This document shows positions 17,901-24,874 of a stretch of DNA of 62,751 nucleotides, one piece after another; position 1 is the stretch's first letter, and each line of letters starts with the position of its first letter. The position numbers and the translations under genes were made by a program. This DNA is from Deltaproteobacteria bacterium UBA5756 (GTDB lineage: Bacteria; Desulfobacterota; Syntrophorhabdia; Syntrophorhabdales; Syntrophorhabdaceae). The notes below the pieces were generated by a model. The model searched no databases, was not told the origin of the DNA, and was given only the letters and a program-made list of their open reading frames with translations. The stretch lies in assembly GCA_002418985.1 (NCBI GenBank), contig DIFE01000166.1:1-62751 (forward strand), written 5' to 3'.

Positions 17901-18356
17901 GCCGCTCGAACTTAGCCTGAACTCGGCGTCGCCGTCGAAGGGCAATTGTGTTTTTTCCGCCTGTTTACCGGTTTCGGGGTCCCAGCGAGTCAGGATATTC
18001 CTGGCGATCGCGACGAGCCGGCCTTCATCGTCAAAGGCGATAACCGTTGAGGCTTCGAGCCCGTCCGTTCCTTTCCCCGGGTTCGTTTTCCATGAGTTCA
18101 GAAGGCGCCCTTGAGGCAACTGCCACACCCGGATCCGGCCGAAGCTGTCGACGGAGGCGAAGATCTTCTCATCCCGGGCGAAGGCGACGGACACAACGTC
18201 GATGTTGTGTCCGGCCTGAACCACAGTTCTGACCGGGGTGCCGGGAGCCGCGGCATCGAGGCGGCCGCACGGGACTGCCAGGATGTAAAGAAGAAGACCA
18301 AAAAGAATAGACCCGCACACGCCGATCGCCGGGAGCCTCTCCAGTTGCCGATACAT
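14916..18356 (-). CDS. exported WD40-like protein with C-terminal caspase (C14) domain
   Basis: 1146-aa protein. The N-terminus has a signal peptide or anchor (GVCGSILFGLLLYILAVPCG, residues about 12-32). Residues about 45-730 are propeller-like repeats: GRIRVWQLPQG, LTRWDPETG, VSIWDVRKG, IYIWEMPGG and several AFSPDG/LAISPDG strands. Around residue 770 an Ig-like segment (SPVSGAKVDGRHLSIKVRV) follows. The last 240 residues are a caspase-type cysteine protease: LFALVIGNDHF, catalytic His in FYAASHGVAQ (about residue 990) and catalytic Cys in LLDTCQAGG (about 1040, codon at 15237-15239). Near the end DLNSDGKVSIMEV resembles an EF-hand/dockerin calcium loop. Start chosen after GAGGAGGGAAATAGT. 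Monocistronic. Probably a secreted or periplasmic protease controlled through propeller-mediated binding; that role is inference. Confidence 0.85.
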   Translation of the reverse strand: MYRQLERLPAIGVCGSILFGLLLYILAVPCGRLDAAAPGTPVRTVVQAGHNIDVVSVAFARDEKIFASVDSFGRIRVWQLPQGRLLNSWKTNPGKGTDGLEASTVIAFDDEGRLVAIARNILTRWDPETGKQAEKTQLPFDGDAEFRLSSSGTVLAAWDSTMSPGNDPVKVSIWDVRKGIATGFLTCARAGDVLLSPSGGVIACFHRSSKAYSLELYNTGKGSLVRSRPFDAGGKGASGWNALALSGDGSLIVLRQDGTGGKPAGTSLEVRHTSDMSLVTTLPVTRTGLPCFFSEDGKYFVYLDRSADRRTEKITVLGTGDWRVVYEGKSGTGTSLAISPASRYIAEGAGGMMGSGAYYLTYLITLHDLDTRSGRAIYEEGKWTDHLAISPDGASIVLNEQRGMPDNPREEDIVLSRLRLVSLRDGTTIWEKPTEEGDRFKNMGYSQDGKYLIARDFENIYIWEMPGGRQTGKFKVPYDKFNTGLAINPDGRVFAAVDGSNPLKPVTYVFRASDGRRFMALQRNATGVKTTTTEALAFSPDGHYIAKTVFTDLSTGAAKDPPHQQQVFVELWNAGGKDTVRTIDAGRYSEGESPRSLDRKPLATDILAFSLDGSHLLVGRKVFRLADARQVADIETPSDLTSLGSFYTGAGRSLSISPGGGVYAEHTQDGIRIMDLAKGRERATIFTFPASSVTVTPEGFFSGSGGFDREVHYVRGTNIYDFNQFYDVFYRPDLVMMKLKGEDISGYSAGLSIEEALRNPAPGVSILSPVSGAKVDGRHLSIKVRVSDTGGGIGDVRVFNNGKLVHSRGIYRIAAPAATAEGTRGTGAPNPYRIAARGAATVSARLSADRQGIEIDKAPPRSGTQELSYDIELIRGENTISLAAFNGPNTIMSSLKTVTIGADVPERKPRLFALVIGNDHFRNREIDLSFAVKDAKDFATLIRKASRTLFEKVSVEVLTDASKLQFLKSLNRMVRGVHPEDVFLFYAASHGVAQDDLYYLFTSGFDGTTLDGETSISSVELMEFSRTIPSLRQIYLLDTCQAGGAGAFVLGLYDSRISVLARALGMHILAGSKTYQQAIDNYGGNGFFTHFLLKAFAGKADLNSDGKVSIMEVNPYLLRSMKAASQGKQEPLIRNFGRDFPVTGVK

Positions 18357-18383
18357 ACTATTTCCCTCCTCGTCTCGCGAACT

Positions 18384-18412
18384 ATTATAATACTTTCCCG
18401 GCTTTCTGTATA
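18384..18412 (-). promoter_or_regulatory. sigma70-type promoter for the caspase gene
   Basis: Minus-strand TATACA, 17 bases, consensus TATAAT; the -10 ends about 28 bases before the chosen ATG at 18356. This places the predicted transcription start downstream of the longer ORF start and so supports the shorter start. Confidence 0.6.
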
Positions 18413-18514
18413 ACACAATCCCCTTCTTGTGAGGACCGCAGCGGCAGGTATCTTTCGGTTACCGGTTGGGAGATCGTGTGATAGAATTGTCTCTGAAAAG
18501 GGGTAGCGGCGGGG

Positions 18515-20128
18515 ATGGATCAGCTCGAAGATGTCACGAGACAGCGAACCCTGGGTGACAGGTTAAAGAGACAGCGGGATGTTTTTTTGTCCGTCCTGCG
18601 GAAGGCCCCGTACGGGGCGGTCATTATTGATAAGAAAGGTAAGTATACCTTTGTAAATAAGGAGTTCACGAGGATCACGGGGTATACCTTGAAGGATGTA
18701 CCCGACGGCACTGCCTGGTTCCGCAAGGCATATCCGTCAAAGGAATACCGGATGAAGGTCATAGAAGCGTGGAAGAACGATCTTGTCCTGAAGGGCGTCA
18801 AGCAGACCTTTACCATAAAATGCAAAGACAGGAAGGAAAAGGACGTCGAGTTCAGACCCACACCACTGGGTAAGGGCAGCTGGATTGTCATGCTCTCCGA
18901 TATCACCGAGCGGAAGAGGGCGGAAAAGGCCCTTCAACATGCCAGGCAGGAGCTGGAGGATCGCGTCCGGGCACGCACCGCCGAACTCAGCGACATGAAC
19001 AGGGCGCTTCAAACCGAGATCGCGGAGAGAAAAGAGTTCGAGGCGTCCCTTCGCGAGAGGGAACTGCAACTGAGCGCCATCATCGAGGCCACAGACCTCA
19101 ATATCTACATATGTTCCCAGGATTACACGGTGGAGTTCATGAATGAAAAACTCGTCCGGCGGACCGGCTACGACGGGACGGGTATGCCCTGCTACCAGGT
19201 GATCCATGACAGGACATCCATATGTCCATGGTGCGTGAACGCGAGGGTTTTCAAAGGCGAAACGGTCCGCTGGGAGATCCGGAGTCCGAAGGATGACCGC
19301 TGGTACTACGCCGTCAACACACCGATCCAGAATGCCGATGGTACCGTGTCCAAGTACGCGATGCTCCTCGATATCACGGCGCGCAAGGAGACCGAGGAAA
19401 AGATCGGGAAATTGAATGAAGAATTGAAACAGCGCGTCGCGGAACTCAACTTTGCCAACAAGGAGCTTGAGGCGTTCAGCTATTCAATATCCCATGACCT
19501 CGCGACGCCGCTTGTAGCGATAGAAGGGTTTTCGCATATGTTGATAAAAAGATATTCTGAAAAACTTGACGAAAAGGGGTTGCGCCTTCTGAGTATTATC
19601 GCCAGGAGCACCCAGCAGATGAAAAAACTGATAGACGACCTGCTTGCCTTCTCCCATCTGGGTCGTCAGAAGATGAGATTATCAGAGACCAACATGAGCC
19701 GGCTTGTCGCGGAGGTTTGTGAACAACTGCGATCGATTCACCCGGGAGCCGGTCCGGAGATTATCGTGAAAGACATTCCCGGGGCAAAGTGTGACAGGGC
19801 CATGATACGGCAGGTCCTCGCGAATCTTATCGGCAACGCGATCAAATACGGCAGGAAGCAGCATGCCGTCGTCATTGAGATCGGAGGGGCGCGAAGCGGC
19901 AAGGACAACGTCTACTACGTAAAGGACAACGGCATCGGCTTCGCCATGGAAGACGCGAAAAGGATTTTCGAGGTATTTGAAAGAGTCCATGGTTCCGATG
20001 AGTTTGAAGGCACCGGCATAGGACTGTCAATCGTAAAAAGGGTGGTAGAGAGGCACGGGGGGAAAGTGTGGGCCCGGAGCGGGGTTGAGGAAGGAGCCAC
20101 GTTTTACTTTTCCATTCCAGCTGGTTGA
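18515..20128 (+). CDS. PAS-PAS sensor histidine kinase (orphan)
   Basis: 537-aa cytoplasmic sensor kinase with no membrane segment. PAS 1 is at about 25-135 (APYGAVIIDKKGKYTFVN); then a coiled-coil (RARTAELSDMNRALQTEI); PAS 2 is at about 188-300, containing a cysteine cluster C-YQVIHDRTSI-C-PW-C that could bind metal, heme or an Fe-S centre. HisKA has the phosphoacceptor His in SYSISHDLATPLVAIEGF. The ATPase domain has the N box in NLIGNAIKYG, G1 in DNGIGF and G2 in GTGIGLSIVKR. No response regulator is adjacent, so its partner is elsewhere. The Cys-bearing PAS suggests redox or gas sensing, which is inference only. Confidence 0.9.
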   Translation: MDQLEDVTRQRTLGDRLKRQRDVFLSVLRKAPYGAVIIDKKGKYTFVNKEFTRITGYTLKDVPDGTAWFRKAYPSKEYRMKVIEAWKNDLVLKGVKQTFTIKCKDRKEKDVEFRPTPLGKGSWIVMLSDITERKRAEKALQHARQELEDRVRARTAELSDMNRALQTEIAERKEFEASLRERELQLSAIIEATDLNIYICSQDYTVEFMNEKLVRRTGYDGTGMPCYQVIHDRTSICPWCVNARVFKGETVRWEIRSPKDDRWYYAVNTPIQNADGTVSKYAMLLDITARKETEEKIGKLNEELKQRVAELNFANKELEAFSYSISHDLATPLVAIEGFSHMLIKRYSEKLDEKGLRLLSIIARSTQQMKKLIDDLLAFSHLGRQKMRLSETNMSRLVAEVCEQLRSIHPGAGPEIIVKDIPGAKCDRAMIRQVLANLIGNAIKYGRKQHAVVIEIGGARSGKDNVYYVKDNGIGFAMEDAKRIFEVFERVHGSDEFEGTGIGLSIVKRVVERHGGKVWARSGVEEGATFYFSIPAG

Positions 20129-20149
20129 CCGGAAAAGACACCGAGCACT

Positions 20150-21478
20150 TTACTGTGCGTCTTTAAGCCTTCCCTTTTTCTTGTAGAGATCTTCCAGGGG
20201 TTCTACGTGTTCGGCGTCTATTGTCAGATCCTTCGCCTGCATCGGGATAAGCTTGACCGCAAGTGTCAGGATGGCGACGTTGTGCTGGGATTGGCTCTGC
20301 TCACGTGAGAAAAAGTATTTCAGCAGAGGGATCTTTGACAAAAAAGGCAAACCGACCTGACTCTTGTACTGGGCGTCATTCACGAAGGTGCCCACGACGT
20401 AGCGTTTGTTGTTTGCCTTGAGCACCCGCGTGGTCGCGAATGTCTTCGTCGCATATTGCGGAGCCGTAGTTGTGGAATTGTAGGTTTGCTCGCCGGTGAC
20501 CACGCTGATCTTCACAAGCACGTCGACCCGGACCTGACTTTCCTCAGGGGTGCTTTTCCTGTAATCGATGGTGGTGGGTATGACGTCTACGCTTGTCTCC
20601 AGTTGCTGATAGGATGTCATGACGTTCCCGTTGCGATCGGTGCTGAAAATGGGGATCTGCTACATGTTCGTCAAAAGGGCCTTGGTTCCGTTGCGGGTAT
20701 AGACTTCGCTGGCGACAAGGACCTTGCCCCTGTTAAAAGCTTCATTCAGCTGGGCGATCTTGGAGAAGTCCGTCGTAGGAAGACCGGCCACGACCTGGGC
20801 CGTGTATTGGTCCGACTGATCCGTGCCAAAGGTCGCCTGGGCAGTCCCGCCAAGGGTAAGCCCGATTATATCCGGGCTCAGTGTGAGCCCTATGCTATAC
20901 GCGTCCTGGTCGGCGAGCTCTCGAAGACTGGCTGATATTACGACGATATGCGCCTGATTCTGGTCGGGTATGAACTGTTTGAGGATGCTGACTTTTTGAA
21001 GCAGTTCTTCTTTCGGTCCCAGCAGAATGAGCATCGGGGTAATGCCGGAAGCGGAATATACGACACCCTTGACCTTTCCCATGGTGCCGTTCTGTTCCAG
21101 TTGTGTCATGAGAGTGCGCATTGCTTCAACGCTTTCGCGGTCGAAAAGTATGGTGGCGACGGTACCGTCGGAGCTGAGCTTGAAATTCAACGGGCTGGCT
21201 TCGGCCACCAGCGGCGGCTCGGAATCCGGTGCGCCGCCGACGAGACCGGCAGTCGTTTTTTCCGGCGGCTGCGTCAGTTTCGAGTCCGTCGTTACGTCAG
21301 CAGGCAGTCGTCCCGTTGCGGTTGTCTCGATAGTGACCGCAGGTTTTCGGGGAGTGGTATTGTTTGTGCCGGCAGGCTGGTTTGCGGGCGGAGTTGTCTG
21401 GCTATTACCTTCAATGACTGCCACCGGCATTACCAAAAAGGCTGCCAGAATTATGAAGACTATCTGGCATGTTCGCAC
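20150..21478 (-). pseudogene. secretin-like (GspD/PilQ type) gene interrupted by one in-frame TAG
   Basis: Two reading frames in the same phase (20663-21478 and 20150-20659) are separated only by a TAG at 20660-20662. Together they would give a 442-residue protein. The first part has a signal peptide (GTG start at 21478 behind GGAGGT; IVFIILAAFLVMPVAV), a Pro/Thr-rich linker and a secretin N-type segment (PLNFKLSSDGTVATILFD). The region before the stop reads as the secretin entry strand (GKVLVASEVYTRNGTKALL), and after the stop QIPIFSTD and SVDVIPTTI match the continuation of a secretin domain, ending ...PFLSKIPLLKYFF and ILTLAVKLIP, which are typical. A one-base change CAG or GAG to TAG would explain it. 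No type II secretion or pilus genes are adjacent. Could be a real pseudogene, a suppressed codon or a sequence error. Confidence 0.75.
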
Positions 21479-21516
21479 GGGTCGGCTACCTCCAAAAGTA
21501 ACCACGAAACAACGAA

Positions 21517-21535
21517 CCGGCATAGTCGATGCCGG
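21517..21535. other. short perfect hairpin
   Basis: CCGGCAT and ATGCCGG form a 7-bp stem with a 5-base loop between tRNA-Val and the secretin start. On the plus strand a T-rich stretch follows. It may end tRNA read-through or be chance. Confidence 0.35.
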
Positions 21536-21641
21536 TTTCTCTTACTCTTCAGTGCGTGCAGAAGGCGATCTCGCATGCAGGAGAAAGATGACATCCTGAT
21601 GGACCACTCAACATTCTTATGTGATGCGGGTAAATTAAAAA

Positions 21642-21716
21642 TGGTAGGCGCTAGGGGTCTTGAACCCCTGACCTCTACCGTGTCAAGGTAGCGCTCTCCC
21701 ACTGAGCTAAGCGCCT
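21642..21716 (-). tRNA. tRNA-Val (anticodon GAC)
   Basis: The minus strand forms a cloverleaf: acceptor AGGCGCT/AGCGCCT, D stem GCTC/GAGC, anticodon stem CTACC/GGTAG with loop TTGACAC (anticodon GAC), T stem AGGGG/CCCCT with loop TTCAAGA, discriminator A and encoded CCA; 75 bases. A TTTTT run follows directly. Confidence 0.95.
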
Positions 21717-21727
21717 ACGGCACTCCT

Positions 21728-21757
21728 TTTATATCAGCTATAGGAAAAAAAAGTCAA
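21728..21757 (-). promoter_or_regulatory. promoter for tRNA-Val
   Basis: Minus-strand TTGACT, 18 bases (with an eight-T run), TATAAA, ending 11 bases before the tRNA 5' end. Confidence 0.65.
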
Positions 21758-21778
21758 GAGAAACTTCGAAGGGGGGGA

Positions 21779-21812
21779 GGGCCGGGATTCCATTGTGTCA
21801 GAGTCCCGGCCC
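21779..21812 (-). terminator. hairpin after clpB
   Basis: Twelve-base arms GGGCCGGGATTC and GAGTCCCGGCCC with one mismatch and a 10-base loop, 14 bases after the clpB stop. There is no U-tract on the minus strand, so it may act as a 3' stabiliser or a weak terminator. Confidence 0.5.
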
Positions 21813-21825
21813 ATGTGTGTGAAGC

Positions 21826-24408
21826 CTATTTCTTGAAGACTACGTTGCCTTTTCCATCGACTTCGACCGTCACCCTGTCACCGTCTTTTACCTCGCCCTT
21901 GAGGATCATGAGAGCAAGGGCATCCTGGATCTTTTTCTGGATAAGACGTTTCAGGGGTCGCGCTCCGTAAGCCGGGTCGTAGCCTTCTTTAGAGATCAGT
22001 TCCCTGAGCTTGTCGGTAAAGACGAGCTCGATGTCGCGCTGCCCGGCCCTTTTTGCCATGATGTCGAGCTGGAGTCTCACGATCTCTTTTATGTTGTCCG
22101 CCGACAGACTTCTGAATATGATGATATCGTCGATGCGGTTGACGAATTCCGGCTTGAAATGCGTCTTCACCGCTTCAGTTACGCGGTCTTTCATTTCATC
22201 GTAGTCTTTGTCGGTGAGGTCCGTTATCCACTGGCTTCCGATGTTGGATGTCATGATGATAACGGAGTTTTTGAAGTCCACGGTGCGTCCCTGGCCATCG
22301 GTGAGCCGGCCGTCATCGAGGACCTGGAGGAGTACATTGAAGACCTCCGGGTGGGCCTTCTCGACCTCGTCGAGGAGAATGATGGAGTAGGGGCGCCTGC
22401 GGACGGCCTCCGTGAGATAGCCGCCCTCCTCGTATCCCACGTATCCGGGAGGGGCGCCGATAAGGCGCGATACCGAGTGTTTTTCCATAAATTCGCTCAT
22501 GTCAATACGGACGATGGCCTGCTCGTCGTCAAAGAGGAACTCAGCCAGCGCCCGTGCCAGTTCGGTCTTGCCGACGCCGGTGGGACCCAGGAAAAGAAAT
22601 GACCCCAGCGGCCGGTTGGGGTCCTGAAGGCCTGCCCGCGCACGCCGTATGGTGTTCGCGACGGCGCCGATGGCCTCGTCCTGGCCGATGACGCGACGAT
22701 GGATATTCTCTTCCATGTGTACGAGTTTGTCCATCTCCCCCTCGAGCATTTTCGATACGGGGATGCCCGTCCATTTGGAGACTACCCTTGCTATGTCTTC
22801 CTCGTCGACCTCCTCTTTCAGCATTTTCTTGTCTTTCTGGAGTGCGGCAAGGTCGTCATTCTTCTGCTTCAATTCCTGTTCCAGGGTGGTAATCGTGCCG
22901 TAGCGGATCTCCGCCACCCTTCCGAAATCGCCCTTGCGTTCCAGCTCATCCGCCTGGGTCCTAGCCTGGTCGATCTTCTCTTTTATCTCGGAGCTCCCCG
23001 TGATGAGGGCCTTTTCCTGTTCCCAGTGCTTGCGCCTGGCTTCGACGTCTTTCTTGAATTCCGTCAGTTCATCCTGGAGCTTCTTCCTGCGTTCCTTCGA
23101 TGCATCGTCCTTTTCTTTCTTGAGCGCCTCGATCTCGATCTCGGACTGGATGATCTTCCGCTCGATCTCGTCGATCTCGGTGGGCACACTGTCGATCTCC
23201 ATGCGGAGTCTCGATGAGGCCTCGTCAACGAGGTCGATTGCCTTGTCCGGGAGAAACCTGTCGGTAATATAGCGATGCGACAGCGTTGCCGCTGCAATGA
23301 GCGCCGGATCCTTGATGACCACGCGGTGATGGAGTTCGTACCTTTCCTTGAGGCCCCTGAGGATGGCGATAGTCTCTTCGACGGATGGTTCACCCACGTA
23401 GACGGGCTGAAAACGCCTTTCCAGTGCGGCGTCCTTTTCTATGTACTTGCGGTATTCATCGAGGGTGGTGGCCCCGATGCAGCGCAGTTCCCCCCGGGCC
23501 AGGGCCGGTTTGAGCATGTTCGACGCGTCGACGGCCCCCTGGGCTCCCCCGGCGCCGACTATGGTATGGAGTTCATCGATGAAAAGAATGACCGTACCCG
23601 CCGCTTCGTCGATCTCCTTGAGGACCGCCTTGAGCCTGTCCTCAAACTCGCCCCGGTATTTCGCTCCTGCGAGCAGGGAGCCGAGGTCGAGGGAAAGGAC
23701 GCGCTTGTTTTTAAGGGTCTCGGGGATGTCGCCTGAGATGATACGCTGCGCAAGACCTTCCACGATGGCGGTCTTGCCCACACCGGGCTCGCCTATGATA
23801 ACGGGGTTGTTCTTCGTTCTGCGCGAAAGGACCTGCATTACCCTGCGGACCTCTTCGTCACGGCCGATCACCGGATCGAGCTTGCCTTTGCGGGCTTCTT
23901 CCGTCAAATCGCGGCAATAACGCTGAAGGGCCTGGTATTTCTCCTCGGGCGCCTGGTCGGTCACGCGCTGGGTCCCCCTGAGGTCCTTGAGGACGGTATA
24001 TATGTTGTCTTTTGTTATTCCGTATATCCTTAACGTTGCCGCGGCCGGCCCGTCTTTTCCATCAGCTATGCCGATGAGCAGGTGTTCGGTGCTCACGAAT
24101 TCGTCCTTGAGCCTTTCCGCCTCGGCAAAAGCCGTATCAAGGGTTTGTTTAAAACGGGAAGAGATGTAGGTCTGAGCGCCGCCTTCAACGCGGGGTATCT
24201 TTGCAAGCTCCCGCTCCAGGTCGCGGGCGATGATATCAGCCTTTGCGCCCAGTTTGTCCAGTATGGGTCTTATGATCCCTTCCTTCTGGGAGACAAGCGC
24301 AAAGAGAAGATGTTCGTTTTCGATACTCTGCTGACCCAGGGATTCAGCTTTCTTTTGAGCTTCCTGAATGGCTTCCTGGGCCTTGATGGTCAGTTTTTCC
24401 CAGTTCAT
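21826..24408 (-). CDS. clpB: ATP-dependent disaggregase ClpB
   Basis: 860-aa class I Hsp100, usual length. N-terminal repeats (MNWEKLTIKAQEAIQEAQ, NEHLLFALV, TEHLLIGIAD); first AAA+ with Walker A GEPGVGKTA and Walker B ILFIDELHT; the coiled-coil M-domain with many Lys/Glu (about residues 410-525), the mark of ClpB versus ClpA/C; second AAA+ with GPTGVGKTEL and IILLDEVEKAHP; C-terminal small domain (YDPAYGARPLKRLIQ). Together with DnaK it dissolves protein aggregates. The start MNWEKL uses GAGGTGGACGCA; the GTG in the longer frame is part of the ribosome site. No ClpP-loop motif is seen, as expected. Confidence 0.97.
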   Translation of the reverse strand: MNWEKLTIKAQEAIQEAQKKAESLGQQSIENEHLLFALVSQKEGIIRPILDKLGAKADIIARDLERELAKIPRVEGGAQTYISSRFKQTLDTAFAEAERLKDEFVSTEHLLIGIADGKDGPAAATLRIYGITKDNIYTVLKDLRGTQRVTDQAPEEKYQALQRYCRDLTEEARKGKLDPVIGRDEEVRRVMQVLSRRTKNNPVIIGEPGVGKTAIVEGLAQRIISGDIPETLKNKRVLSLDLGSLLAGAKYRGEFEDRLKAVLKEIDEAAGTVILFIDELHTIVGAGGAQGAVDASNMLKPALARGELRCIGATTLDEYRKYIEKDAALERRFQPVYVGEPSVEETIAILRGLKERYELHHRVVIKDPALIAAATLSHRYITDRFLPDKAIDLVDEASSRLRMEIDSVPTEIDEIERKIIQSEIEIEALKKEKDDASKERRKKLQDELTEFKKDVEARRKHWEQEKALITGSSEIKEKIDQARTQADELERKGDFGRVAEIRYGTITTLEQELKQKNDDLAALQKDKKMLKEEVDEEDIARVVSKWTGIPVSKMLEGEMDKLVHMEENIHRRVIGQDEAIGAVANTIRRARAGLQDPNRPLGSFLFLGPTGVGKTELARALAEFLFDDEQAIVRIDMSEFMEKHSVSRLIGAPPGYVGYEEGGYLTEAVRRRPYSIILLDEVEKAHPEVFNVLLQVLDDGRLTDGQGRTVDFKNSVIIMTSNIGSQWITDLTDKDYDEMKDRVTEAVKTHFKPEFVNRIDDIIIFRSLSADNIKEIVRLQLDIMAKRAGQRDIELVFTDKLRELISKEGYDPAYGARPLKRLIQKKIQDALALMILKGEVKDGDRVTVEVDGKGNVVFKK

Positions 24409-24516
24409 TGCGTCCACCTCGTTAAAATATTGTCAATTCGTCCTCAGCGGTGCGGCCGCCTTGGATACAACCGTGTTGATATACTTCAAAGGGCGAAAAT
24501 CCGAAATCTTAGCTGA

Positions 24517-24544
24517 AATATAAGCACGATATTTCGAGAATCAA
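24517..24544 (-). promoter_or_regulatory. candidate clpB promoter
   Basis: Minus-strand TTGATT, 16 bases, TATATT, about 108 bases upstream of the clpB ATG. I see no CIRCE element or clear heat-shock sigma32 box. The remaining 24409-24685 gap holds no gene I can support. Confidence 0.4.
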
Positions 24545-24648
24545 CGGTTTGGTTCTGCCGGGGAAGGGGACATTTCCGAGGCGTCCGGGCAATACCGACA
24601 GAACACAGGAGCGAGGGATCATCCGCCCGGGAAGATACACGGCGCCTT

Positions 24649-24678
24649 TTGACATCACCCCCCCCGTTATGCTAAAGA
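24649..24678 (+). promoter_or_regulatory. candidate promoter abutting ttuB start
   Basis: TTGACA, 18 bases including eight C, then TAAAGA ending 7 bases before the ATG at 24686. Predicted transcription would start at or next to the ATG. Confidence 0.35.
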
Positions 24679-24685
24679 AATAGCC

Positions 24686-24874
24686 ATGAATGTCAACTGG
24701 GAGGGGAAAGAGTATGTCTTCGAGAAGCCGATGCTCGTTTCCCGGCTCCTGGAGAAACTCGAGGTCAGCAAAGAGGGACATCTCGTGGTCGCCAACAACC
24801 GGCTCGTCACAGAGGACCACCGACTCGGCGCCGATGATATCGTAAGGGTCATACGGGTCGTATCGGGCGGATGA
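24686..24874 (+). CDS. ThiS/MoaD-like sulfur carrier protein (TtuB-like)
   Basis: 62-aa beta-grasp sulfur carrier ending in VVSGG. The C-terminal Gly-Gly is the adenylation and thiocarboxylation site of the ThiS/MoaD/TtuB family. Other features: a short hydrophobic core and LVVANNRLVTEDHRLGADDIVRVIRV described by its ends (LVVANNR, DDIVRVIRV), in which the xD-x-V-x-I/V pattern before Gly-Gly is typical. It overlaps the next gene by four bases (ATGA), and that gene is a TtuA-type tRNA thiolase, so the likely job is donating sulfur for tRNA 2-thiolation, not thiamine or molybdopterin. No thiamine or moa gene is near. An E1-like activating enzyme is not in the window. No clear ribosome site precedes the ATG. 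Confidence 0.8.
   Translation: MNVNWEGKEYVFEKPMLVSRLLEKLEVSKEGHLVVANNRLVTEDHRLGADDIVRVIRVVSGG

Noticed and set aside
20660..20662. TAG in the secretin gene as a pyrrolysine codon
   Set aside because: No Pyl genes or methylamine methyltransferase context in the window; a nonsense change is simpler. A Pyl search of the genome would decide.
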